DNA from: Verticillium longisporum
Lineage: Eukaryota; Ascomycota; Sordariomycetes; Glomerellales; Plectosphaerellaceae
Direction: 5' to 3'
DNA length: 64,000 nucleotides
Assembly: GCA_019188255.1 (NCBI GenBank)
Contig: JAETXT010000003.1
Location: forward strand, 6,386,001 to 6,450,000
Shown here: piece after piece, positions 22,359-32,300 of the stretch
Position numbering within the stretch: the stretch's first letter is position 1
Layout of the letters: each line of letters begins with the position of its first letter
The notes under the pieces: model-generated
Told to the model about the DNA's origin: nothing
Database searches by the model: none
What the model saw: only the letters and a program-made list of their open reading frames with translations
Translations under genes and position numbers: made by a program

Positions 22359-23314
22359 AAAATGGGTCGGGGCTCACGCGGAAATTTAGGAGGCTTGGCG
22401 AGGCGTTTTACGGAGCATTTCGAGGGGACTTGGCATGAAGCTGCATTAGTATGGTATAGACGATAGCGTGTTTTGCTATGGGGAGTGCACCTTGGCATCC
22501 ACACTTGGAGGTGGGAAATAGTACTACATGTCGTTCAAGGGTTTTGCTCTCCGATCTCCGAGAATGAGGCCCGCGTGATGTGTTCGTGAACCCGTCCGAT
22601 GAAGTGTCGCCGTGCCAGGTGCAATGCGACCCAGGACGTTCCTGCAGGGCCAAAGCGTAGCTGTGTCAGGTACACATGTCGTCCCCCCTCAATCCCCGCA
22701 GCGAGCCAGCCCTACAGGCCGACCCACCGAGCCAGCTCGAAACCAAAAGGCCCACCCCCTGCCTTTATGGTTTTGGGCACTCATGACGTGACACGGCAGA
22801 CGCATGCGAGGGCGATTCACTACGCAGCAGATGCAGGATCAGAGCTGCGCTGGAAGGAATATTCCTGCTGCGGGCAGGAGACGTTGGATCATGCAACACC
22901 CCGCATGCAATGTTTCCCTGTCACCAAGGTTGCATCCGATGCTTGTGCAACACACGCCAGTTTTACTGGTGCATCTCAGCAAATCAAGAGAACTCGATGG
23001 CATCTACGTGTTGGAAGCTGGGGTTTTATGCCTACTACCTAGTACCACGTAGCGTACCGTTAGATGTAGCTCAGTGATCATATGGAGCTGGTGTTTCGAT
23101 TCTTGGCCTTCTAGATATGAGGCAACCCTTGCTCTCACAATTGTCAGACCAACAGCCGAGAGGACCGATCGTATGTACAATCCGCCGTGGTGTTGCAAAT
23201 GGAGACCATATGCATGGGTACTCTTTTCCAACGATAACCCTTCTCTTTGCGATCTCTCGGGAAGACGCCCTGGGTGCCCGATACGTCAGTTGCAGTCGGT
23301 CTTAGTACATAGCA
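22359..23314. other. Intergenic region left of the transposon island
   Basis: About 950 bp of normal base composition. A 147-codon plus-strand frame (22599-23042) is not supported by any motif. Composition changes abruptly to AT-rich at about 23345. Confidence 0.4.
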
Positions 23315-23322
23315 CCTTGGGT
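23315..23322. repeat. Target-site duplication, left copy
   Basis: CCTTGGGT directly before the left inverted repeat of the large element; the identical octamer follows the right inverted repeat at 28291-28298. An 8-bp duplication is characteristic of the hAT superfamily. Confidence 0.85.
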
Positions 23323-24833
23323 CAGTGCTGCACCCCGACCAAATAAGTCAAATATGGGTATCGGATTTGGTTATTTAGTCCGCTGAATTCGACGGATTTA
23401 GTTATTTAGTCCTATTTATAAATATCTAACTTATTTAGTTAGTAATAAAGCTATTACGATAATTATTAGCCTACCTAAGACCTAGATTCCGTAATATTAA
23501 GACGATTCGTTACTATCGAGCCCTAATATAACCCTCCTAGCTAAATTGCTCCTCGACGAAGCTAGTTATTAAGGTATTAAAGCTCTTCTAGTATATCTAA
23601 AGCTATTCCTAACCTCTACGACGTTAGAGTTAGCTTCGAGAGGCTAAATGCCCTCTTATAGTCTACCGATATTGTAAATATCGCTAAGATATTAAGGGCG
23701 AACTTACTAATAATAGGATATACCTCTTAGCGGCCTAATTACTAAGTAATAGGGTCTTTAATAATAGAGTCCTATAAGAGATTAAGGCTAAGATATTTAT
23801 TAAGCTTAGAGTTAGGTACTAGAACTCTCTAATGCCTACTCTATACCTAGTTATCGAAGCTTATTAGGGGCGCTATAGGCTAAAGGTCCTATAGCCGTTT
23901 AAAGCCGCTTTAATTATAGTCTCTTTAAAGATTCAAGGAGGATATAGAAGGAGAGCAGTACTAGTACTCCTACTATTAATAGAGGCCCTATTATATATAA
24001 TAAAGCTATATAAGCTATTCTAAGCTTAATTACTATATTTAAAGCTATTAATACTTAAAGCTAGGGTAGAGGATTATAATAGCTATATAGAGAGGGGACT
24101 CCTTAAGCTTTATATAGTATTAATTTAATTTCTATTATATATTAATAATAGATAGATAGAAATAATAGTATAAATCTTTAATAAAGGCCTCGAAGCGCTA
24201 TAATATATCTATATATTTATTACGGATATACTCTAAAAGTACTTAATTAATCGGAAGCGATATAGGTCGTTTATTTCGCTAATACTATATTCGCCTATAA
24301 ATACCTAAAAAGGCCTACCTTTCTTATTATTAGCTATTATTATTCGGATTATTAAAAAACGCTTTCTACTCCTCTATCCTCTCTAGGATATACTCTATTC
24401 TAATAAGAACCTCCTAGAGGGTACTATAGCTCCTATCTTTACTCTATCCTTATATTCGTATTATCTATCGATAGAGGGGCTCGAGGGTAATATAAAGCTC
24501 TATTAAAAGGCGCTAATCTTTAAAGAGGAGGTAATCTTTAATAGGAATTTATTTATAAGGGTCGACTTTATATATATTTCTAATTAAGAAGCCTTAGATA
24601 TCGCCCTTCTTCTTTAAAGCTTAGTCGAGTATTAAATATATTAAATTCTATTAAATCTTATTATTTAATAATAATTAAAGCTCTATTATTATTTATTAAT
24701 AGAGGAGGAACTCTTAACTTTAAGCTTCCTCTATTATAATATATTAGAAATACTTACTCTATTATAGAGAGGATTTTATTTATTTAATAATATTATAAAG
24801 CTTTCCTATTAAGCCCTTCTTCTATTAGAGGTA

Positions 24834-26692
24834 ACGTAATCCACAAGCGAGTGGTTCACCCAAGCGAGTGGTTCACTTCGCCCGGGCCCACGACCTACAC
24901 CTGAATTCTACAGATTCCACCTCCGCCCGCGATGGAGACTCTTTCAAAAGAAGGTCAATTATTCCTTGCTATCCAAGCTATGGACAATGACCCGAACCTA
25001 AGCGCCCGGAGTGCTGCGAGGATCTACACCGTCCCCTTAACGACGCTCCTCCGACGCCAGAAGGGCAAACCCTCCCGACGCGAAAGCCCGCCCAATTCTG
25101 CCAAATTAACAGTACTAGAAGAGAAAACTATTGTCGAATATATCCTTGACCTAGATGCGCGATCTTACCCTCCCCGGTTGGGTGAGGTCGGAGATATGGC
25201 GAATCGCCTGCTTGCCGACCGTGACGCGCCACGCGTCGGGAAGAACTGGGCCGCAAACTTCGTCAAACGGCAACCAGAGCTCCGGACGCGTTTCTTTCGC
25301 AAGTACGACTACAAGAGGGCCCAATGCGAAGATCCGGACGCGATAAACGCGTGGTTCCGCCTCGTGCATAACATGATCGCCAAGTACGGCATCCAAGAGG
25401 CTGACATGTACAACTTTGACGAGACCGGCTTCCAGATGGGCGTTATCGCCAACGGAATGGTCGTGACCAGTTCGGAAAGACGGTCCAATGTGAAGATGAG
25501 GCAGCCAGGCAACCGGGAATGGGTTACGGTGATCCAGGGCGTTGGCGCGTTGGGTTTCTCCGTCCCGCCGTTCATCGTGGTTTCGGGCAAGTACCACCTC
25601 TCGAGCTGGTACCAGGACGACGCGATTTCTCGCGACTGGAGAATCGCAACATCTCCAAACGGCTGGACGACGAATGATATTGGTCTGGAATGGATTCGGC
25701 ATTTTGACAGGCATACAAAGTCCCGTACTTCGGGCGGTTATCGCCTACTGATCCTGGATGGCCACGAAAGTCACCACTCGGTCGACTTCGAACTCTACTG
25801 CAAGGAGAACAACATCATCACACTCTGTATGCCTCCTCATTCGTCACATCTACTCCAGCCTCTCGATGTTGGGTGTTTTGGCCCACTAAAGAAAGCATAC
25901 GGTCGGCAAATCGAGGATAGGATGAGGGCGGGTACAACGCACATCAGCAAAGAGGACTTCTTCCCGGCGTTTTCGGCTGCATTTCAGCAAGCAATGACAG
26001 AAAAAACATCCAGGGAGGCTTTCGAGGAGCGGGGCTTGTCCCCCATAACCCGGAAACAGTCCTGTCAAAGCTGGATGTGAGGTTGAGGACGACGACGCCT
26101 CCGGGGACGTCCCACGGGGAGCGTGATTCTTGGGTCTCTAAGACGCCCACTAACCTGCTCGAGGCAGGTTCCCAGACTGACTTCATCAAAGGGCGAATCT
26201 CACGCCACCAGGGAAGCTCCCCAACGTCAATTTTAGATGCTGTTGACTATCTTGCGAAGGGGACGCGGGGTGTTATGCACCAGATCGCTCTTTTGAAGTC
26301 AGAGGTTATGATCCTTCGAGAGGAAAATGCTACACTAAGCCGACGCCGGAGGGCCAAAAGCTACGTCTCCGGGAAGGAGGAAGCATGGCTGTAGGCGAGG
26401 GACAGGACAAGATTGCTCAGAAGGAAGTAGATATCCAGATAAAAGAGGAAACGCTGCAGAACCCGGGTCCCGCGTCGTGGTCCCAGCCGAAGAAACGATG
26501 CTGTAGCGTATGCGGGAAGACCGGCCACAACGCGAGAACTTGTCAGGTAGCTATCTCATCGTCTGCAAAAGACGAGGAGGAGTGATTTTAATTGATTTAC
26601 GGCGTTTGGGTTGAGGTTTTCCTCGGAATGTTTGTCGGGTCGGGGTGAAGTGAACCACTCGCATGGGTGAACCACTCGCTTGTGGATTACGT
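24834..26692 (+). mobile_element. Pogo/Fot1-type Tc1-mariner transposon nested in the hAT-type element
   Basis: The terminal inverted repeats begin ACGTAATCCACAAGCGAGTG at both ends and agree over about 46 bp with one mismatch. They are bounded by TA on both sides (24832-24833 and 26693-26694), the Tc1/mariner target duplication. Total length 1859 bp, like Fot1-type elements. Each inverted repeat contains the word AAGCGAGTGGTTCAC twice (the inner copy ATGCGAGTGGTTCAC on the right), likely transposase-binding sites. Base composition is GC-normal, unlike the AT-rich host element, so it arrived after the host element was mutated, or escaped that process. It carries one transposase gene. Confidence 0.95.
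24932..26584 (+). pseudogene. Pogo/Fot1-like DDE transposase, two frame breaks
   Basis: Catalyses cut-and-paste movement of the element. The first 350 codons are intact: N-terminal helix-turn-helix DNA-binding region (SARSAARIYTVPLTTLLRRQ), a CENP-B-type second binding region (GKNWAANFVKRQPEL), and the DDE catalytic core with all three acids visible (YNFDETGF, LILDGHESH, LQPLDVGCFGP). Near 26020 the frame slips by one base, after which LVPHNPETVLSKLDVRLRT continues the family pattern in another frame to 26394. Near 26360 it slips again into a C-terminal part ending with a CCHC zinc knuckle (CSVCGKTGHNARTC) and a stop at 26582-26584. Each break equals one missing base. Because other genes here show the same fault, the breaks may be sequence errors and the element could be active. 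Confidence 0.88.
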
Positions 26693-27972
26693 TATAGGAT
26701 ATTATTAGGACTATCGTTATCCTCGAAAGACTAAGACTCCTATTTAAACGTCTTACTATCCTTATTATAGAGGAATATATAGCTAATAAAATTAAATATA
26801 TAATTATAATATCGTAATTAGTATTTAATAATATCTTTTTTATATAATTTAGGATAAAGAATATATAAGAGCTCGTAGATATAAGTATTATTTATTAAAG
26901 TATTATTAGAGATTAGAATATTAATAAAATTAATAATATCCTAATTCTTAATAATACTTATAATAATATTAACTATAAAAGTACTTATATAAATACTTAG
27001 CTATTTATAAAGTATTAAGAGATACTATTATTACTACCCTTAGCTATTAATATAATATATAAATACTATAAATATCCTAAAGCGATTTAGAGAGGTCTAA
27101 TAATTATAAAAGAAATAAATATCTATTAAGGAAGCTTAAAGTTCTATTTATATTTACTTCTTCTTCTATATAAAGACTCGATTAAATCTCGTATATAGAC
27201 TCCTTCGATTCTAGAGGAGGTTATTATATATATTCGGATTTAGACTTAATAATAAATAATATAGGAACGGGTTATTAAAAACGTTAAATAATTAATTTAT
27301 ATTAATAATAAAGCTAAGGGCGAGCTCTTTTAGCCCTTTTATTTAAGCCCTCGATAGAGTAATAGGACGTTATAGATAAAGTAGAAGAGAAGTATCTAAA
27401 GAATTCTAGGAGATATCCTCTATTAAGGATCCCTTGAATATCCTATATCTCTTCCTTAGATAGAGGCTTAAAGAAGTTATCGTAGAGGCTTTAAATAGTA
27501 TTAGATCCTATCTCTTATCGTAGAGACTATAGATCTAGAAGCTCTCGTTAAAGGTATTCCTTTTACTAAAGAGCTCCGCTACGAAGATCCCGTAATCCTT
27601 AATCTAGCTTATACGGCCTCTAGAGCCCTTCCTTATAATAAGAGTATCGAGGGTAAAACGGCGGCTATATTAAGTAGCTATAGGGAGGTCGGGATTAGAG
27701 TAGTTTAATTCGGAGAGCTAAGTGCGAATAGAGGTAAAGGGGCGGGTTCTAAAGATAGTAAGAGATATATCGACGACGATAATAGTATAGGAATAGCCCT
27801 AAGGGCGTAGGAGCTATCGTAGTAACGTTATAAATAGGCTATATTAATAGAATTACTATATTAGTAGAATTACGACTTTAGGGGAATTACCCTAGATTCT
27901 AACGCCCTATATATATAGGTATAAGCGCATTACATAATATAAATAGAATCTTCTTTATAGATATTAATAGAA

Positions 27973-28043
27973 GCTAGTAGCCTAATTAGTTAGGATCTCT
28001 AGTACCCTATTAGAGGCTATAGGTTCGAATCCCACTATTAGCA
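27973..28043 (+). other. RIP-decayed tRNA or tRNA-derived (SINE-like) sequence
   Basis: 71 nt inside the AT-rich block. The acceptor arms GCTAGTA and TATTAGC pair fully with one G-T, followed by A. The D stem CCTA/TAGG pairs. An intact B box GGTTCGAATCC is at 28022-28032. The two mismatches in the T stem (A-C pairs) are each repaired by one G instead of A, the change RIP makes. The anticodon arm is irregular, so an isotype cannot be assigned. It may be a captured tRNA gene or the head of a tRNA-derived short element. Confidence 0.6.
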
Positions 28044-28047
28044 TTAT

Positions 28048-28086
28048 CGTGCTATTAATAAGAGACTCCCTCTTATTAATAGTACG
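28048..28086. repeat. 17-bp inverted repeat / hairpin next to the tRNA-like sequence
   Basis: CGTGCTATTAATAAGAG at 28048-28064 and its complement at 28070-28086 differ by one G-T pair, separated by a 5-nt loop ACTCC. A T-run (28089-28093) follows, so tRNA-like head, hairpin and T-run form one ordered unit. Confidence 0.75.
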
Positions 28087-28290
28087 ACTTTTTAATTAAT
28101 TGGATAGGCCTTTTTATAGGTCCTAGGGCTTAGAATAGCTATATTCCGGGCCTAAATACGTATTTAAACGTTTACTAAATATCTAAATATCGAAATACTA
28201 TAGATTTAGTTATTTAATTATAGGAAATCGGTCTATTTATTTAGCTATTTAATAATTTAACTTATTATATTTGATCGGGGTGCATCACTG

Positions 28291-28298
28291 CCTTGGGT
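28291..28298. repeat. Target-site duplication, right copy
   Basis: CCTTGGGT immediately after the right inverted repeat (CACTG), identical to the octamer at 23315-23322. Normal GC composition resumes here. Confidence 0.85.
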
Positions 28299-28526
28299 GT
28301 GTGGCATAACAGTATACGTAGAGTTTTTTTCTAGCTTTGGCAAGCATCGTCTTCAATTCAAATGTCATGTTCAGTCGCTAGATGTACAGCATGCACAACA
28401 AGATGCCATAGACGACTTATCATCATCGTATCCCTCTGCCATTCCCATTATATCCCTGCCGAGGCAACGAACAACGTCTCCTTGACACGCTTTCCCAAAG
28501 TTCCTACACCATAGCGCTGGCAACGC

Positions 28527-29732
28527 TTACATGTTCAGAGCGAGAGCAGCGCCACCGAGAAGAGCGCCAATGGCAATGGCAGCCTCGGCACGGGGAGCCG
28601 CAGCCTCAGGGACGGCGGTGGGCCAGGGCACGGCAGAGCTGGTCTCGCCAGAGCCGGCAGTGTTCTCGGCGGGAGAAAGGACGCTGCAAATAATCATGTC
28701 AACAAGATGCAGTGTGAGAATAGGACGCTGAAGGAACGTACCTGTCAATGACGTGGACGACACCGTTGGAGATCAGGACGTCGGCAAGGACAACCTGAGC
28801 ATCGTTGACAAAGACGTTGCCGTCACGGATCGAGATGTTAACAGTCTCGCCAGTAAGAGTCTCAACAGTGCCTTCGGAAAGGGTGCTGCTGTAGGCAACG
28901 GTGCCGGCAATGACGTGGTACTGCAGGACGGCCTGGAGATCCTCCTCGCTGATATCGTCGAGGGAGCCGAGAGCGGCGAAAGCCTCGTTGTTGGGGGCGA
29001 AAACCGTGATGCTCTCAGCCTGAGTGAGGGTCTCGGCGAGGTTGGCCTTGGTCACAGCCTCGACGAGCGAGGTGAGGTTGGCAGCGGTGGCCGTGTCGGC
29101 AACGTTGGCAGGGATGGACAGAACCTTGTCGATGATGTGAATGACACCACCGGCGAACTCGAGGTCCTGTGGGACATGTTAGCTACACTCATGAAGCGAT
29201 AGGGGCTGACTATGCACTCACGGCTTGGGTGACAGTGGACTCGGCCTTGAGAGCGCTGTAGAAGGTGACCGAGTCGTCCTCAGCGACGGCGCCGACAACC
29301 TGGCTGCCAGCAACCTGCTCGTAGGTCTCGTTGGACAGGAGAGACTGGATGAAGACGGCCGAATCAGGCACGTCGGCAGCGCGGTAAGTACCGTTCAGGA
29401 CATGGTACTGCAGAATGGCGGCCACGAGGCTGGGGTCAGAGGTAACCTGCTGAGCAACGGCGGTATCCTGAAGAAGAGCATTCAGGGCGTCGTTGCTGGG
29501 AGCGAGAATGGTGATGTTGGTCAGGCCGGAGAGGGCCTCGACGAGGGCAGGCTGACCAGCAAGAAGGCCTGTACATGTTAGCATGGGGTTCCAATGCTGG
29601 AGTTGGTAACTACGCACTGCCGAGGGAAGAGAGGGTGTCGTTCTGCGAGGCGAGGGCCTCAGCGAGCGAGGGTGCATCCTGGGCAGCGACGAGGGCCGAC
29701 AGAGCGAACGGAAGAAGGGCGTAAGACTTCAT
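28527..29732 (-). CDS. GPI-anchored protein with two fasciclin (FAS1) domains
   Basis: Cell-surface adhesion-type protein. Four exons: 29732-29618, 29568-29222, 29166-28742 and 28683-28527, with donors GTGCGT, GTGAGT and GTACGT and acceptors CAG, giving 347 residues. MKSYALLPFALSALVAAQ is the signal peptide. FAS1 domain 1 covers about residues 24-155 (ITILAPSNDALNALL, AAILQYHVLNGTY). FAS1 domain 2 covers about residues 160-300 (ITVFAPNNEAFAALGSLDD, LQAVLQYHVIAGTVAYSST, ISNGVVHVID). The short tail is Pro/Ala-rich and ends in a hydrophobic AIAIGALLGGAALALNM, a GPI signal. Fungal FAS1 proteins sit in the wall or vacuole membrane; the exact role is not visible. Confidence 0.93.
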
Positions 29733-32300
29733 CTTGAATGTGATGTTCGTTGTGTGAGAATGTGTGTTGTGTAGAGACTGTAGAGGGAAGCTGCGTGATA
29801 GAGGCTGATGGGTGAGCTCTGAGAGGAGGCGATGCAAGATGTCGAATCTATGTCTGGCTGGCGTCTTTGGAGGCGGGAGCTCGTCTTGAAGTACGCGCGG
29901 GCGAACAGCTTCGACAATACCCTCCCTAACCAAGTCAACAGTGAGCTCGCAATGACAGGGCAGTCAATGACAATGCCAAGACGGCCCAACCTAGGACGAC
30001 GTGTTACATCCAGGGGCTGTGCAGGTTCAGTAACACGATCAGGGCCAGGAAGAAGCTTGCGCCGATCCCACCAAAACACACCATAGACACCGCGATGGCC
30101 ATTGTCGATTTCACCTATCCCATCGTGGGAAGCAGCTCGTTGGTCGGGGGAAGGAGGCGTCCACATTTGTCAGGTTCGAACCTGCCTGCTCCTTAGGCGA
30201 GTGTCGCTCTGCAGACGGGCAGGGACGCAGGGAGGGGGCAGGCGCCAGGGACAGGGGTCTTGGAGGATGCACTTGGTGTGGCACCAGCCAATCGTGAAGC
30301 TCCGTTGCGTCCCAATACGGCGTTCCCCTGACTAAGACGAAGCTCCTTGGCGAGCTTCCCCAAAGTCGTGTCGTCATGGATGCTTTTATTCGGTTGAAAA
30401 AACGCTATATCGACCAAGACGACATCCTTTGCGACATTGACTGCGGCCACTCACAGCCAGGCGGCTTTGCTCACGACACCGAGGGCCGACGTGACGAGCT
30501 GATTGAGTTCGATGAGACGATCCAACGTCTGTAGCTCGTCAGCCCTGGACACATCATTTTCTGCCGTTCAAAGTTTCGCGTCCTGATGAACTTTTAACTT
30601 GTCTGACTGCGATCGACCTTCTGCGTTGGTATCCATCCGAAACCGAGAGTCTATACCAGCACAATGCGTCCGGCAACCACGTGGCAGGGGTGTTTAGTCG
30701 GCTGTCCTCCGATCATCAAAATCCCCGGACGACCCACTGATCGATCCCACGAGTACGGCGGGATGTAAATACTGGGGTCCCAAGCCCTCAGAGACGGCGA
30801 AATTTGGCCGCCCCCTCCTCTCCAAGGTGGAATCACCCACCGCCCCCTCTTTCATGGTCCAGACGAGGCTGGCAAGATGGTCCATCCAAATTTCGATCCA
30901 GCTGACGCGTCTACCCCTTACGCGATGCTGACACTGGTTCAATAAGCCTGAATTCAAGCTTCTTTGTTGGCGACAAAATATCTCAAGCTCATCACATTCA
31001 ACACAGCCACCGGATGCCTCCCGCAACCGGTCGACATGATGATGACTTCACCTGCCCATCTGCGGTGGTGCTGCATCAAATCCCGAGCCTCCCGAAACTT
31101 GCAAGTGGGTGACCACAGTGGAACTGCCGAGCATTGGCTACTTATGCGGAGAGATGCCCGTTTCCCGCGCCCCTGCCGCACATGGACGATGAGAAGCCGT
31201 TTGTTTCTCTTGACATCTTTGACGACTGGTAATGACTCCGTCGCTCACCTTTGGAAGGCGCTACTTGACTTGCGGGCGAGACTGGTAAGCTTCTTATCGC
31301 ATGGAAAGGCGATAAAACAGCGCTTACAACAACCTGACCTCTTCACCGTCATCCTGAGCTCTTGACAGACAGGTCCGGTCTCTACTATTAACACAAGGCA
31401 CATCGCGGGTTTCGAAAACGCCAGGGCGCCTGTCAACATCACGCCACCAGTGGCCGCAATGACGAATGAGGTGACCAACGAGATGTACAAAACCTTACGC
31501 GTTAAAGTTGTGACCTGCTCATGCAGGTCGAGCTTTTATCATCAAGTACAAGACGCAGTCTTTTTTCGTACAGCTTCAGCTTGGGTCAACCACAGCGAAC
31601 TCAGACGGAAAGACTCCATCGCCTGCGGCCCCGGAGACGAGAGGGGAGAAGCTATTCCACAATCGAGCTGTCGCAGGCATCGGCGGTCAATTCCACTTTC
31701 TTGGCAGTCCTTTCAAACCCCAGCTTCCCCGCTATGGCTTGTACTGGTACCACAATCATGGCTTTTTATTAGGCGGTGCAGCCCCCCTGGCTCAATTTTA
31801 ACAGATCTACAACAGCTTGTTTCCAGTAAAGTATTTGAGGGCGCCTGCGATCCCACGACGAAACCGAGATATCCGACCTAAGTCCACTCGCGGCCGACAC
31901 AATGACTACTTGGCTATCGCACGCGGCCTCATGCGTACATTACGATCGCTCTGAAGCCGCCAAGTTGGCCAGGAAGTTGAGACACAGGTTGTCGAAATCG
32001 TTCGATGAGCGCATACGACGCAAAAGTCTGATTCTGGTCTGGCTCAACACTGTTTTACGATAAACGGAGCCCTGCGCGTCGCCCGAGAAAGAGACGCAGG
32101 AGCTTGGCAGTTGAAAGTCTACTTGCAGAACAGACCAAACTATGAACGCCAGCCCTCGCCTTATATATCAGAGTCACCTTCAGTCGCAGGAGTAGATGCA
32201 TCAAACGTAATAATGACAAGGTGCTAATTTCCAAGAACATGAAGAGAATCAAAGGGGTATCTTGCTATATCTATTACATTACGAGCCCAAATCGAAGCCC
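29733..32300. other. Gene-poor intergenic region
   Basis: About 2.6 kb upstream of the FAS1 gene and downstream of the glycosyltransferase gene. A palindrome CAGGTTCGAACCTG at 30172-30185 imitates a tRNA T arm but has no flanking cloverleaf. No other gene or repeat supported. Confidence 0.4.

Larger units (their letters stand above)
23323..28290. mobile_element. hAT-type transposon, RIP-like decayed, interrupted by a nested pogo-type element
   Basis: Both ends carry an imperfect inverted repeat: left CAGTGCTGCACCCCGACCAA, right (reverse complement) CAGTGATGCACCCCGATCAA, with two mismatches, one of them C/T. The CAGTG start plus the 8-bp duplication CCTTGGGT on both sides point to hAT. The element spans 4968 bp including a 1859-bp insertion and its 2-bp duplication; the original would be about 3.1 kb, a usual fungal hAT length. 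Its own sequence is strongly AT-rich with TpA everywhere and few CpA/TpG, as expected of RIP, and no long open frame survives. Short repeated words (ATTTAGTTATTTAG) lie inside both ends. The superfamily call rests on the ends; the transposase itself cannot be read. Confidence 0.85.

Noticed and set aside
22599..23042. 147-codon plus-strand frame beside the transposon island
   Set aside because: No motif, unusual Cys/His/Arg mix, and no typical start context.
30172..30185. tRNA T-arm-like GGTTCGAACC
   Set aside because: It is a perfect palindrome with a six-base loop and no acceptor, D or anticodon arm on either strand.
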